Positions 47,886 through 58,833 of a stretch of 64,000 bases of DNA are shown piece after piece. The notes beneath the pieces were generated by a model that was not told the origin of the DNA, made no database searches, and was given only the letters and a program-made list of their open reading frames with translations. Source of the DNA: Arsenophonus fragariae (lineage in GTDB: Bacteria; Pseudomonadota; Gammaproteobacteria; Enterobacterales; Enterobacteriaceae); contig JBDPYZ010000005.1 in assembly GCA_047291315.1 (NCBI GenBank), forward strand, positions 86,177-150,176, in the 5' to 3' direction. Position 1 is the stretch's first letter. The number at the start of each line of letters is the position of its first letter. Made by a program: the position numbers and the translations under genes.

Positions 47886-48196
47886 AATAAATGATGTTTT
47901 TATAACTGATTTTAATTATTTTTTTAAAATAAAACATTGCAAGAATATAAGAAAAATAATATTAATGAAATAATAAAAAGGTAATTATCTATAAATAAAA
48001 CCACATAGAATTTAATAATTTTAAATTCTATAATATAAATATAACCAGATTTTAATTAGTTATGTTAATTTCGTTGATATGAAGCTTAAGTTTGGCTAGT
48101 TTCTATCGAAATTGTTGCATATGTCATGATTTCAATGATAAAGATTACTATAATGGGGATGTTTTTTGCTAATAAAAAATTTTCTAAGGACACACA
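47886..48196. other. Intergenic region before maeB
   Basis: AT-rich, no gene. It ends in the maeB ribosome site (TAAGGA, 48184-48189). Confidence 0.5.
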
Positions 48197-50476
48197 ATGG
48201 ATGAGAAATTAAAACAAAGTGCGCTTGATTTTCATGAGTTTCCTCAACCAGGTAAAATTGAAGTTACATCAACTAAGCCATTAACGGCACAACGAGATCT
48301 GGCTCTCGCTTATTCTCCTGGTGTTGCCTATCCTTGTCTTGAAATTGCGGCCGATCCTTTGGCAGCTTACAAATATACTGCTAAGGCTAATTTAGTAGCC
48401 GTTGTTTCTAATGGTACGGCAGTGTTAGGTCTTGGAAATATTGGTGCTTTGGCCGGTAAACCGGTTATGGAAGGAAAAGGTGTTTTATTTAAAAAATTTT
48501 CCGGCATTGATGTATTTGATATAGAGATAGACGAATCTGACCCAGATAAACTGATCGATGTTATTGCCGCATTAGAGCCAACTTTTGGCGGCATCAATTT
48601 GGAAGATATTAAAGCACCAGAATGTTTCTATATTGAGAAAAAACTGCGTGAAAAAATGCAAATCCCCGTTTTCCATGATGATCAGCATGGTACTGCTATT
48701 ATTTCAACTGCTGCGATATTGAATGGTTTGCGCATCGTTAATAAAAAAATTGAACAGGTTCGTTTAGTTGTTTCAGGCGCAGGTGCTGCTTCTATCGCCT
48801 GTATGAATTTATTGGTTGCATTAGGTCTTAATCGTAGCAATATTATCGTCTGTGACTCGAAAGGGGTTATTTATAGTGGCCGCGATGAAGTGATGGACGA
48901 AACTAAAGCCGCTTATGCAATCGAAGATAATGGTTTACGTACCTTAGCTGATGTTATTCCATGCGCGGATATTTTCTTAGGCTGTTCAGCTCCAAGAGTG
49001 TTAACTGCGGAAATGGTAAAATCGATGGCTAATACACCGCTTATCTTAGCATTAGCAAATCCGGAACCAGAAATTCTTCCTTCGCTAGCAAAAGGAGCAC
49101 GACCTGATGCGATTATCTGCACTGGGCGTTCCGACTATCCTAATCAGGTAAATAATGTACTCTGTTTTCCTTTTATCTTTCGTGGCGCACTGGATGTTGG
49201 TGCAACCACGATTAATGAAGAGATGAAACTAGCTTGCGTTCAGGCTATTGCTGATTTGGCATTAGCTGAGCAGAATGACTTAGTTGTTTCTGCTTATGGT
49301 GATCAGGAGTTAAAATTTGGTGTTGATTATATTATTCCAAAACCTTTTGATCCTCGATTAATTGTTAAGATTGCGCCGGCAGTCGCTAAAGCTGCAATAG
49401 AATCTGGTGTAGCAACACGACCAATTAAAGATTTTGATTCTTATATAGAAAAGCTTAATGAATTTGTTTATAGCACCCACCTATTTATGAAGCCGATTTT
49501 TTTTCTGGCCCGCAAAGAGAAAAAATGTATTGTATTAGCAGAAGGTGAGGAAGAACGAATATTACATGCAACACAAGAATTAATATCTTTAGGTTTAGTT
49601 TACCCCATTTTAATTGGTCGACCCAGTGTTATTAAAAAACGGATTGAAAAGCTTGGGCTACAAATTGAAATTGGTAAAGATTTTGAGTTGATTAACAATG
49701 AAAACGATCCTCGTTTTAAGATCTATTGGCAAGAATATTATAAATTAATGAAGCGCCATGGTGTTTCTCAGGAAATGGCGCGTAGAGAAGTCATCAATAA
49801 CCCAACGTTAATCGGTGCATTGATGATCCACCGAGGTGAAGCTGATGGCATGATTTGTGGCACTATTGGTAGTTATAATCAACATTTTACTATTATAAAA
49901 AATGTGCTTGGGTTTCGGCAGAATAGTTCAGTGGCTGGTGCAATGAATGCTCTAATATTGCCGACAGGAAATACTTTTATTGCAGATACCTATGTGAATG
50001 ATAATCCAAAACCTGAGGAGCTTGCAGAACTTACACTGATGGCGGCACAGGCAGTAAGACGTTTTGGTATTGAGCCTAAAGTGGCACTATTATCTCACTC
50101 AAGTTTTGGCTCTTCAGACTGTCCGTCAGCACAAAAAATGCGTAAAACATTGGCATTAGTTAAACGTTCTGATCCTGAGTTGGAAATTGATGGTGAAATG
50201 CACGGTGATGCAGCGTTAGTTGAAACCATTAGGAGAGATATTATGCCTGATAGTACATTAAAAGGATCTGCTAATTTACTGATTATGCCTAATATGGAAG
50301 CTGCGCGTATTAGTTATAACTTACTTCGTGTTACCAGTTCTAATAGAGTAACTGTGGGGCCGGTATTAATGGGAGTAGCAAAACCAGTACATATATTAAC
50401 ACCCATTGTATCGGTACGACGTATAGTTAACATGGTTGCGCTTGCAGCAGCGGAAGCACAAACTCAGCCATTATAG
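48197..50476 (+). CDS. maeB: NADP-dependent malic enzyme with phosphotransacetylase-like domain
   Basis: 759 residues, as in E. coli MaeB. The malic enzyme part (1 to about 430) has ALAYSPGVAYPCLEI, FHDDQHGTAIISTAAILNGL and the NADP fold VVSGAGAASIACMNLL. The C-terminal part (about 430-759) is phosphate-acetyltransferase-like (EGEEERILHATQEL, DGMICGTIGSYNQHF) and serves in regulation by acetyl-CoA. It converts malate to pyruvate with NADPH. Intact; kept although many neighbours are lost. Confidence 0.97.
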   Translation: MDEKLKQSALDFHEFPQPGKIEVTSTKPLTAQRDLALAYSPGVAYPCLEIAADPLAAYKYTAKANLVAVVSNGTAVLGLGNIGALAGKPVMEGKGVLFKKFSGIDVFDIEIDESDPDKLIDVIAALEPTFGGINLEDIKAPECFYIEKKLREKMQIPVFHDDQHGTAIISTAAILNGLRIVNKKIEQVRLVVSGAGAASIACMNLLVALGLNRSNIIVCDSKGVIYSGRDEVMDETKAAYAIEDNGLRTLADVIPCADIFLGCSAPRVLTAEMVKSMANTPLILALANPEPEILPSLAKGARPDAIICTGRSDYPNQVNNVLCFPFIFRGALDVGATTINEEMKLACVQAIADLALAEQNDLVVSAYGDQELKFGVDYIIPKPFDPRLIVKIAPAVAKAAIESGVATRPIKDFDSYIEKLNEFVYSTHLFMKPIFFLARKEKKCIVLAEGEEERILHATQELISLGLVYPILIGRPSVIKKRIEKLGLQIEIGKDFELINNENDPRFKIYWQEYYKLMKRHGVSQEMARREVINNPTLIGALMIHRGEADGMICGTIGSYNQHFTIIKNVLGFRQNSSVAGAMNALILPTGNTFIADTYVNDNPKPEELAELTLMAAQAVRRFGIEPKVALLSHSSFGSSDCPSAQKMRKTLALVKRSDPELEIDGEMHGDAALVETIRRDIMPDSTLKGSANLLIMPNMEAARISYNLLRVTSSNRVTVGPVLMGVAKPVHILTPIVSVRRIVNMVALAAAEAQTQPL

Positions 50477-50499
50477 AATAAAATTAACTACCGATTTAG

Positions 50500-50530
50500 A
50501 CCTCTGCATTATCAATTGCCGAGGTTTTTT
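50500..50530 (+). terminator. Terminator after maeB
   Basis: ACCTC ... GAGGT stem with weaker inner pairs, followed by TTTTT, 24 bp after the maeB stop. Confidence 0.6.
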
Positions 50531-50788
50531 ATATTATGGCAAGATAAAATATATGCGCTAATTTTATTAATTAATTGTTTGGATATTTATTTAAAATAGT
50601 TGTTTTTTTAATTAGTATCATAGGCTTTGTTTATTAATTTTTTGTTATTAAATAACTAAAAATTTACCAACATGATGTTCTAATAAGTATGCAATTAACC
50701 CAGCGCTTTTCCTATCGTTGTTTAAACGTTGTACTATTGATATGGTTGGTTAGATATGATTGTGTTTACTAGCTTTGCAGGAGAAAAA
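50531..50788. other. Intergenic region before the ptrB remnant
   Basis: AT-rich, no gene seen. CAGGAG at 50778-50783 remains as the ptrB ribosome site. Confidence 0.5.
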
Positions 50789-52808
50789 ATGATAATTCCA
50801 ATAGCAGAAAAGCAACCACACAAAACGGTGTTACATGGTCATATCCGCATTGATAATTATTATTGGCTACGTGATGATACAAGAGAAAATAAAAAAATTA
50901 TCAAATACTGAACTGAAGAAAATCAATATACCGATACGGTATTAAAATCTGGTCCCGCATTAAGAGAACAATTATTTGGCGAGGTGGTTGCTCGTATGGA
51001 GCAACAAGATCAATCTATATTTTATATTTATAATGGTTATATTTAAATCGTACCCTTTTATCCAGAAGGTAAAGATTATCCCATTTATCAACGTAAACCA
51101 ATTAACCAAAACGCGCTGATTGGCAGATATTAGTTGATGGTAATGAGCGTGCTAAGGGACATCAATTTTATACATTGGGTGGTATTGCTATTTCTGAAGA
51201 TAATAACCGTTTGGTAATCGTCGAAGATTTTCAAGGGTGTCGTCAGTTTGAGGTTTCATTTAGACAGTTAGGAAGTAAAAAATGACAGAATGCAGTAATT
51301 AAAAATACTTCTGGTAATATTGTATGGTCTAATGATAGTCGAACACTCTATTATATTCGTAACCATCCACAAACACTTTTACCTTATCAAGTATATTGTC
51401 ATCAATATGGAATAGATGGTGTTGAAGATAAAAAATTTATCAGGAGAGTGATGATCGATTTTACTTGAGAATGACAAAAAGTAGCTCAAAAAAGTATATT
51501 TTGCTATCGATTAGCAGTACAAAAACATCAGAATATCAATTAATTGATGCCAATAACTCAGCTGAAACGCTTAAAGTATTTTTACCACGTCAAACTGGAC
51601 GTGAGTATGAATTAGACCATTTTCGCGATTATTTCTATATTCGTTCTAACCATCAAGCTGAGAAATTTGGCTTATATACCACTCAATCGATTGAACAACC
51701 GTGGCAAACAATTATTACACCGAATAAAGATACTGATTTAGAACATTTTACCCTTTTTAATCGTTGCTTCGTGGTTGAATAGCGTCATAATGGATTAGTT
51801 AATATTCTTCAAATAGACTGGAAGATAAAACGGTGTTCAACTTGATGAACCGGGATAGGCGAGTAGGTTGGTTATAATCCAGAGGCTGATAGCGAGACTT
51901 TACGTTATTATTATTCATCACTAACTACAGCAATATTCAGTTATGCAGGTAAATATGCTAACAGGGCAACGTGAATTACTAAAGCAATAACGAGTCAATG
52001 GATTTGATAAGGCACTTTATACCAGTGAACGTATATGGTTTCCAGTAAAAGATGGTACAAAAGTGCCGGTTTCATTGGTCTATCGTAAAGATCTATGGCA
52101 AAAAGCAAAAATCCTATTTTGATTTATGACTATGGTGCTTATGGTATCAATGTGTATCCGGTTTTTAGTTCACCGCGCTTGAGCTTATTAGATGGGGGAT
52201 TTGTATATGCATTAGTACATGTTCGTGGCGGAGGCGATTTAGGTAAAACTTGGTATCAACAAGGTAAATTTGAAAATAAAGCTAATAGTTTCAGTGGTTT
52301 TATTGATGCAACTAATATATTGATTGCCGAAGGTTATAGTGATCAAAAACAGGTATATGCGATGGGTGGTAGCGCTGATGGTTTATTGATGGAAGCAGTA
52401 ATTAACTAGGCACCTGAACTCTATCTAGGCCTCGTGGCTCAAGTTCCTTTTGTCGATGTTGTGACAACAATGCTTGACCCTTCTATTTCATTAACAACTG
52501 GAGAATATGATTAATGAGCTGATCCTACTGAGAAAGAAGCTTATTTTCGACTAAAATCTTACAGCACCTGTGATAATATTAAACATCAAGGTTACCCAAA
52601 TTTACTGGTTACGACTGGTTTATATGATTCACAAGTCCAATATTGGGAGCCGGCAAAATGGGCGGCTAAATTAAGGGAGTATAAAGTGGGTAATACCGTC
52701 TTATTGCTGGCAACGAATATGAAAGGCAGCCATGGTGATCAATCGGGCCGTTTTAACCGCCGAAAGGACACGACACTGGAATATGCTTTTATTTTGCATG
52801 CTAGATGA
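50789..52808 (+). pseudogene. ptrB: Oligopeptidase B, many stops
   Basis: Serine oligopeptidase (S9A) cutting small peptides after basic residues. Start: IAEKQPHKTVLHGHIRIDNYYWLRDDTRE. The beta-propeller part is scattered over three frames (e.g. 51465-51782: EYELDHFRDYFYIRSNHQAE). The catalytic domain has YGAYGINVYPVFSSPRLSLLD, YALVHVRGGGDLGKTWYQQGKF, MGGSADGLLMEA (nucleophile Ser), QVPFVDVVTTML and TTGLYDSQVQYWEPAKWAAKL. At least ten stops or frameshifts: old inactivation. Confidence 0.93.
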
Positions 52809-52920
52809 TAATAAAAAATATTTTCCTGATTTCGATGTTCAATAAATTTTTTTGCAACCTTTATAATACTTAAAGTAGGGCTAATAAATTTATATTTTTA
52901 TGTATGATAATTTGTTTGAA

Positions 52921-54270
52921 TTAAGAAATTTTATTGATCGAGCAGATTTTACTTTCAAACCAGCCGTCTTGCAAGCGAGTTTTTAGTTTTCCCCCAATTT
53001 GTACCTGTTGTGTATGGGTTAAAACCTGGCCATTAGGTAATTCGCTGATGCTATAACCGCGGGCTAATGTCGCTAATGGACTTACTGCTTCAAGGCGGGA
53101 ACAGCTAATACTAAATTTTTCGCGATATTGGCTTAATATTTGATTAATTGATTGTTTTAGTTGGAATTCCTGTTGAATATAATGTTGGCGACAATTTTGT
53201 AGTTGTGGTCGCGGATCACACAGTATTAAACGTTGTTCAAGGCTATATTGTTGACGATTAATTTGCTGTAAATATTGTTGTGTGGCGGTAACAAGTTTTT
53301 GTCGTAATTGGATCAGATAATTTTGTTGGAGTGTTATCCGCAGTTCAGGGTGTTGTTGTTGTAATTTATGTTGTAGGTGACTAAAGATACGTAGTTTACG
53401 CGCTAGGAAATAGTCCATCGCCATTTCTAGTCGCTGTTTTTGTTCAATTAGTTGGCGGAGTAATTCCTGTTGGTTACGACTCACTAATTCTGCCGCAGCT
53501 GAGGGTGTCGGGGCACGTAAATCGGCAACAAAATCGGCAATAGTCACATCAGTTTCATGACCAACCGCAGAAATAATCGGTAACTGACTAGCAAAAATTG
53601 CTTGAGCAACCCCTTCATCGTTAAAAGCAGACAAATCTTCCAATGAACCACCACCTCGACCGACAATGAGTACGTCGCATTCTTGCCTGTGATTAGCCAA
53701 GGCAATGGCACGAACAATTTGTCGTGGTGCATTTTCTCCTTGCACGGCGGTGGTATAAATAATGACAGGTAATGAAGGATCCCGGCGTTTTAATATATTT
53801 AAAATATCATGTAATGCGGCGCCTGTTGCTGAAGTAATAACACCCAAGCGTTTAGCCGGCATTGGTAGCGCTTGTTTGTAATGTTGAGCAAACAATCCTT
53901 CAGCTGAAAGTTTCTGTTTTAATATCTCAAATTGTTGTTGTAGTAATCCGTCACCTGCAGATTGCATATTTTCGATAATTAATTGGTATTCTCCCCTGGG
54001 TTCATACAAGGTGACAGTCGCACGAACTAACACTTGTTGGCCATTTTGTGGTCGAAAATTTACCCGTATATTTTGGCCACGAAACATAGCAGCGCGTAGC
54101 TGGGCTTTTTCGTCTTTTAAGGTGAAATACCAGTGGCCCGAGGAGGGTTGAGAAAAATTAGAAATTTCTGCATTAAGCCAAATTCTGTTAATTTGAAGTT
54201 CAAGTAATTGTCTAACCGATTGATTAAGCTGGCTAACCGAGTAAATTCCACTATTTTCTGAAGTTAACAT
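52921..54270 (-). CDS. xseA: Exodeoxyribonuclease VII large subunit
   Basis: 449 residues (E. coli 456). OB-fold start YSVSQLNQSVRQLLELQINRIWLNAEISNF, then catalytic core LGVITSATGAALHDILNIL and CDVLIVGRGGGSLEDLSAFNDE. Conserved ISAVGHETDVTIADFVAD and RAPTPSAAAEL follow, then a long coiled coil. With XseB it degrades single-stranded DNA from both ends. Intact; E. coli places it beside guaB, divergent, as here but for the inserted gene between. Confidence 0.96.
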   Translation of the reverse strand: MLTSENSGIYSVSQLNQSVRQLLELQINRIWLNAEISNFSQPSSGHWYFTLKDEKAQLRAAMFRGQNIRVNFRPQNGQQVLVRATVTLYEPRGEYQLIIENMQSAGDGLLQQQFEILKQKLSAEGLFAQHYKQALPMPAKRLGVITSATGAALHDILNILKRRDPSLPVIIYTTAVQGENAPRQIVRAIALANHRQECDVLIVGRGGGSLEDLSAFNDEGVAQAIFASQLPIISAVGHETDVTIADFVADLRAPTPSAAAELVSRNQQELLRQLIEQKQRLEMAMDYFLARKLRIFSHLQHKLQQQHPELRITLQQNYLIQLRQKLVTATQQYLQQINRQQYSLEQRLILCDPRPQLQNCRQHYIQQEFQLKQSINQILSQYREKFSISCSRLEAVSPLATLARGYSISELPNGQVLTHTQQVQIGGKLKTRLQDGWFESKICSINKIS

Positions 54271-54329
54271 ATTAAGTTAGCAGTACCTTGTAAATAAAAT
54301 TAATGGCTAAATATTAGCAGTTTTCATTT

Positions 54330-55092
54330 TTATGGTAACAATTTTTTCGTCGTTAACAGATTTAATATCAGTAATGATAAACTCTGTGTTTGTGGCCAAA
54401 ATAATACTTTATCTTTACCATCATTTAATAAACCGGAAATATTAGCGTCGACTAAAGCTTCAATATGTTGAATTTCATAAAATACACTAATTTCATTACC
54501 AATTAATTCCAATTTGTCTTTTAGGAAGGGTATGACATTATCTAGAGTTGCTGTAGTACTCAAGAAAGTATTAGATATATAGGTGGTATTAGAATGCATA
54601 AACATAATATCTGATGATTTTATCACTTTACCGTGATAGCGCATCGTAGGAGTAAATTCGGTGTGATGCTTATCAAATAATGATAAATGTATTAAAGATA
54701 AGTTCAACTAGGGAACTAACGGGTGATGTTGATTAACGGGAGCTCCTAATTTTAACCTACTATTATAGGTATAGCTGCTATGTTGGTAATCTTGAATACT
54801 ATACCAATCAATAAAATGACACTTTTTATAAGCGTCTAATTGATTAAATTCATTCATTGCTGATACAAAATTAATTTTAGATTTATTTTCAATATAATCT
54901 TTATCGTATAGTGGTGTTAAAAGTGCTAAAGCTTCATCATAAGAGTGTATTGGGCGACTAATATTCTCATTAGCATAGAGTGAATCTAGAAAATTAATAT
55001 GTTGTTTTTCAATAGATGAAAGTGGGGAATAAGCTCTTTGTGCATCGGATTGGTAAGTGGGTATTTGATTGAAGTTTATTAATGGCGAGCAT
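54330..55092 (-). pseudogene. Putative ADP-ribosyltransferase-like effector or toxin, broken
   Basis: One frame is open from about 55075 to 54330 apart from a TAG near 54708; the ATG at 55092 is one base out of frame. WYSIQDYQHSSYTYNSRLKLG resembles the helix region of arginine-type ADP-ribosyltransferases. TPTMRYHGKVI could supply the NAD-binding Arg. NTFLSTTATLDN fits the S-T-S strand and DGKDKVLFWPQ sits where the E-x-E turn is expected, with Asp/Lys instead of Glu. Not found between xseA and guaB in E. coli, so an acquired gene. Family call is inference from motifs. Confidence 0.5.
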
Positions 55093-55349
55093 AACTTTCC
55101 TTAGTTTAAGCCGTTAACTTTACCCATATTCTAAGGAAGTAATAAATTTTAAAAAGTAATTGGTTAACTGAATAAATTAACCAAAATACCTAATTTCTAT
55201 AATATTTATTTGATTTTAAATTAATTAAAAAATTCTGTTAATAAATCATTAACAACCCAAAACCTAAATTAGAAAATGGATTTATACGTCTTTATTGGCA
55301 AAAAATGAATTTTATTGAGAAAAAACTAGAGTCAATAAATTTTGTCATG
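55093..55349. other. Region between ART-like remnant and guaB promoter
   Basis: AT-rich and without a recognisable gene. Confidence 0.5.
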
Positions 55350-55355
55350 TATAAT
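55327..55355 (+). promoter_or_regulatory. guaBA promoter
   Basis: TATAAT at 55350-55355 with a weak -35 (GAGTCA, 15-bp spacing). About 50 bp upstream of guaB. Confidence 0.5.
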
Positions 55356-55407
55356 GTGACCGCAATATTTTATCTTTTTCCAAATTCTGCCTGGTGAGAT
55401 ATTGCTT

Positions 55408-56871
55408 ATGCTACGTATAAAAAAAGAAGCGCTAACATTCGATGATGTATTGTTAGTTCCTGCTCATTCAAATGTATTGCCTAGTACTGCTGATTTATCC
55501 ACTCAATTGACTTCAACTATTCGGTTAAGTATTCCTATGCTTTCAGCTGCCATGGATACCGTGACCGAATCAGATTTAGCCATCGCATTAGCTCAGGAGG
55601 GCGGAATTGGTTTTATTCATAAAAATATGTCAATTGAGCGTCAGGCAGAAGAAGTTCGCCGAGTTAAAAAGTATGAAAGTGGCGTCGTTATCGATCCTGT
55701 TACCGTAACACCCGAAACCACTATTCGTGAAGTCTATGAGATGGCTGAACGCAATGGGTTTGCTGGTTATCCTGTTGTTAATAATAATAAAGAGTTAGTT
55801 GGTATCATTACCGGTCGTGATATTCGTTTTGTAACTGATTTGGATCAGCCGGTTACAGCAGTCATGACTGCTAAACCCCATTTGGTCACGGTTAAAGAGG
55901 GTGAATCACGTTATGTGGTTTTGCAGAAATTGCATGAAAGGCGTATCGAAAAGGCATTGGTAGTTGATGATAATTTTCACCTGTTTGGTTTGATCACAGT
56001 AAAAGATTTTCAGAAAGCTGAACGCAAGCCAAATGCATGTAAAGATGAGCAAGGTCGTCTGCGAGTAGGGGCTGCGGTCGGTGCTGGCGCTAATAATGAA
56101 CAGCGTATTGAGGCGTTAGTTGCGGCCGGAGTTGATGTTTTGTTAATTGACTCTTCTCATGGACATTCGAAGGGTGTTTTACAACGTATTGGTGAAACCC
56201 GGGCAAAATATCTTGATTTGCCAATTATTGGTGGTAACGTTGCAACCGGCGAAGGTGCTAAAGCCTTGGTTGAAGCCGGTGCTAGTGCGGTGAAAGTAGG
56301 TATTGGTCCTGGTTCTATCTGTACAACACGGATTGTGACCGGTGTTGGAGTACCTCAGATCACCGCTATTGCCGATGCAGTTGAGGCACTTAACGGAATG
56401 AATATACCGGTAATTGCCGATGGAGGTATTCGCTTCTCGGGTGATATTGCTAAAGCACTCGCAGCGGGAGCTTCTTGCGTTATGGTTGGCTCGATGCTTG
56501 CGGGCACTGAGGAGTCACCAGGAGAAACGATCTTGTTTCAAGGACGCTCTTATAAGGCATACCGAGGCATGGGATCATTAGGTGCAATGTCGAAAGGCTC
56601 TTCTGATCGTTACTTCCAAACCGATAATGCGGCAGATAAATTAGTTCCAGAAGGAATAGAAGGGAGGGTTGCTTATAAAGGATTATTGAAAAATATTGTT
56701 CATCAGCAAATGGGCGGGCTTCGTTCTTGTATGGGACTAACGGGTTGTGCCACCATTGATGAGTTAAGAAGCAAAGCAGAATTTGTACGAATTAGTGGTG
56801 CTGGTATCCAGGAAAGTCATGTACATGATGTTACGATCACCAAAGAATCACCAAATTATCGCTTAGGTTAA
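55408..56871 (+). CDS. guaB: IMP dehydrogenase
   Basis: 487 residues from ATG 55408 (MLRIKKEALTFDDVLLVPAH), matching E. coli GuaB (488). A TTG six bases upstream is not needed. TIM barrel with two CBS domains (about 90-205). Catalytic Cys loop GPGSICTTRIVTGVGVPQ, phosphate loop IADGGIRFSGD and flap GSLGAMSKGSSDRYFQ. Oxidises IMP to XMP with NAD. First gene of guaBA. Intact. Confidence 0.98.
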   Translation: MLRIKKEALTFDDVLLVPAHSNVLPSTADLSTQLTSTIRLSIPMLSAAMDTVTESDLAIALAQEGGIGFIHKNMSIERQAEEVRRVKKYESGVVIDPVTVTPETTIREVYEMAERNGFAGYPVVNNNKELVGIITGRDIRFVTDLDQPVTAVMTAKPHLVTVKEGESRYVVLQKLHERRIEKALVVDDNFHLFGLITVKDFQKAERKPNACKDEQGRLRVGAAVGAGANNEQRIEALVAAGVDVLLIDSSHGHSKGVLQRIGETRAKYLDLPIIGGNVATGEGAKALVEAGASAVKVGIGPGSICTTRIVTGVGVPQITAIADAVEALNGMNIPVIADGGIRFSGDIAKALAAGASCVMVGSMLAGTEESPGETILFQGRSYKAYRGMGSLGAMSKGSSDRYFQTDNAADKLVPEGIEGRVAYKGLLKNIVHQQMGGLRSCMGLTGCATIDELRSKAEFVRISGAGIQESHVHDVTITKESPNYRLG

Positions 56872-56937
56872 CCATTTTATCAGAGGTTTTTTTCTATAAA
56901 CCTTCAAATTATTATTTGTTTTTGGAATTTTTTTTAG

Positions 56938-58515
56938 ATGACAATTGATATTCATCAATACCGAATTTTGATCCTCGATTTTGGTTCACAATATAGCCAA
57001 TTAATTGCCCGTCGTATCCGTGAAATTGGCGTTTATTGTGAACTTTGGGCGTGGGATGTTTCCGCTGCTCAGATCCGTGAATTTAATCCCAATGGAATTA
57101 TTCTTTCTGGCGGGCCGGAAAGTACCACTGAGCAAAATAGCCCATGTGTACCGGAATATGTTTTTCAGGCTGGTGTCCCTGTATTAGGTATTTGTTATGG
57201 CATGCAAGCTATGTCCATCCAGTTAGGTGGGCAAGTTGAAGTGTCTGATGAGCGAGAGTTTGGTTATGTCCAGGTGTTTATTCAGCAATCTTGTGAACTA
57301 TTTCGTGATATCTATGACAGAGTAAGTGCAGATGGTAAGCCACTACTTGATGTGTGGATGAGTCATGGCGATAAAGTGACTGCTATCCCGACTGATTTTA
57401 AGGTTATAGCCAGTACCGATAGTTGCCCATTTGCCATCATGGCTAATGATGAAAAACGTTTCTATGGTGTCCAATTTCATCCTGAAGTAACTCACACTCG
57501 TCAAGGTTCAGCAATTCTCCAGCGGTTTGTGTTAGATATTTGCCGCTGTGAAGCCCGTTGGACTGCCGCAGCAATTGTTGATGATACAGTACAGCGCCTA
57601 AAGGCTCAGATTGGACATGATCAAGTTATTTTGGCACTATCAGGCGGTGTTGATTCATCGGTTACTGCGCTATTACTCAATCGTGCTATTGGTAAGCAAC
57701 TAACTTGCGTCTTTGTTGATAATGGTTTGTTACGATTAAATGAAGCACAGCAAGTTATGGCCATGTTTGCCGGTAAATTTGATCTTAATATTATTCATGT
57801 GGCAGCGGAAGAGCGCTTTCTTAGCGCATTGGCTGGGATTGATGAGCCAGAGTTAAAACGTAAAACGATCGGCAGTGTTTTTATTGAAGTATTTGATGGA
57901 CAAGCTGCTAAACAAATGCATATAAAATGGCTGGCACAAGGTACTATTTACCCAGACGTAATCGAATCCGCTGCTTCGGCGACAGGTAAAGCGCATGTCA
58001 TTAAATCTCATCACAATGTCGGCGGTTTACCAGCTGAAATGAAACTGGGATTAGTTGAGCCATTAAAAGAGTTATTTAAAGATGAGGTGCGTAAAGTAGG
58101 CTTGGAGTTAGGACTTCCTTACGACATGTTATATCGTCATCCATTTCCCGGGCCTGGCTTAGGAGTGCGGATATTGGGTGAAGTGAAGAAAGCTTATTGT
58201 GACTTATTACGTCAGGCGGATGCCATTTTTATTGAAGAACTACATAAAGCCGATCTTTATCATAAAGTCAGCCAAGCTTTCACCGTTTTCCTGCCGGTGC
58301 GATCTGTTGGTGTAATGGGAGATGGCCGCAAATATGATTGGGTTGTTTCATTGCGGGCCGTTGAAACTATTGACTTCATGACCGCACATTGGGCGCATTT
58401 GCCCTATGATTTTCTTGGTCGAGTGTCAAATAGGATCATCAATGAAGTTGCTGGAATTTCTCGCGTGGTTTATGATGTCAGCGGCAAACCCCCGGCGACA
58501 ATTGAGTGGGAATAA
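56938..58515 (+). CDS. guaA: GMP synthase (glutamine-hydrolysing)
   Basis: 525 residues, the same as E. coli. The class I amidotransferase domain has GVPVLGICYGMQ (nucleophile Cys) and GVQFHPEVTHTRQG (His, Glu). The ATP pyrophosphatase domain has ALSGGVDSSVTALL (P-loop). The dimer domain ends RVVYDVSGKPPATIEWE. Converts XMP to GMP. 66 bp after guaB, same operon. Intact. Confidence 0.98.
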   Translation: MTIDIHQYRILILDFGSQYSQLIARRIREIGVYCELWAWDVSAAQIREFNPNGIILSGGPESTTEQNSPCVPEYVFQAGVPVLGICYGMQAMSIQLGGQVEVSDEREFGYVQVFIQQSCELFRDIYDRVSADGKPLLDVWMSHGDKVTAIPTDFKVIASTDSCPFAIMANDEKRFYGVQFHPEVTHTRQGSAILQRFVLDICRCEARWTAAAIVDDTVQRLKAQIGHDQVILALSGGVDSSVTALLLNRAIGKQLTCVFVDNGLLRLNEAQQVMAMFAGKFDLNIIHVAAEERFLSALAGIDEPELKRKTIGSVFIEVFDGQAAKQMHIKWLAQGTIYPDVIESAASATGKAHVIKSHHNVGGLPAEMKLGLVEPLKELFKDEVRKVGLELGLPYDMLYRHPFPGPGLGVRILGEVKKAYCDLLRQADAIFIEELHKADLYHKVSQAFTVFLPVRSVGVMGDGRKYDWVVSLRAVETIDFMTAHWAHLPYDFLGRVSNRIINEVAGISRVVYDVSGKPPATIEWE

Positions 58516-58547
58516 AAAACGCATATTTCTCAAAATAACTATATGTT

Positions 58548-58584
58548 AACAACCCAGTAAAACACATTTACTGGGTTGTTTATT
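58548..58584 (+). terminator. Terminator of guaBA
   Basis: AACAACCCAGTAAA pairs perfectly with TTTACTGGGTTGTT over a 5-base loop, followed by TATT. 32 bp after guaA. Confidence 0.88.
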
Positions 58585-58833
58585 GGGCAATACTTTTATT
58601 ATTATTATTTTTAATTAAAAAGAAATTTAATATTTTATTTATGATAAATACAAAATACCCATTTAAATTAATTTAATTAATATCTGTAACATGTTATATA
58701 AGTAATTAATTTGATCATTTATTTAATGATCTATTTTGTTATTTAATTATATTTATTAATTATTTTTCAAAAAAAGTGTAAGTGTTTTTTAAGCATTAAA
58801 TAATTAATTTAAATTGATATCGTGCTTATACTG
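58585..58833. other. Intergenic region, very AT-rich
   Basis: No gene seen. Composition is more AT-rich than neighbouring host genes, as often seen at insertion points of acquired genes. Confidence 0.4.
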
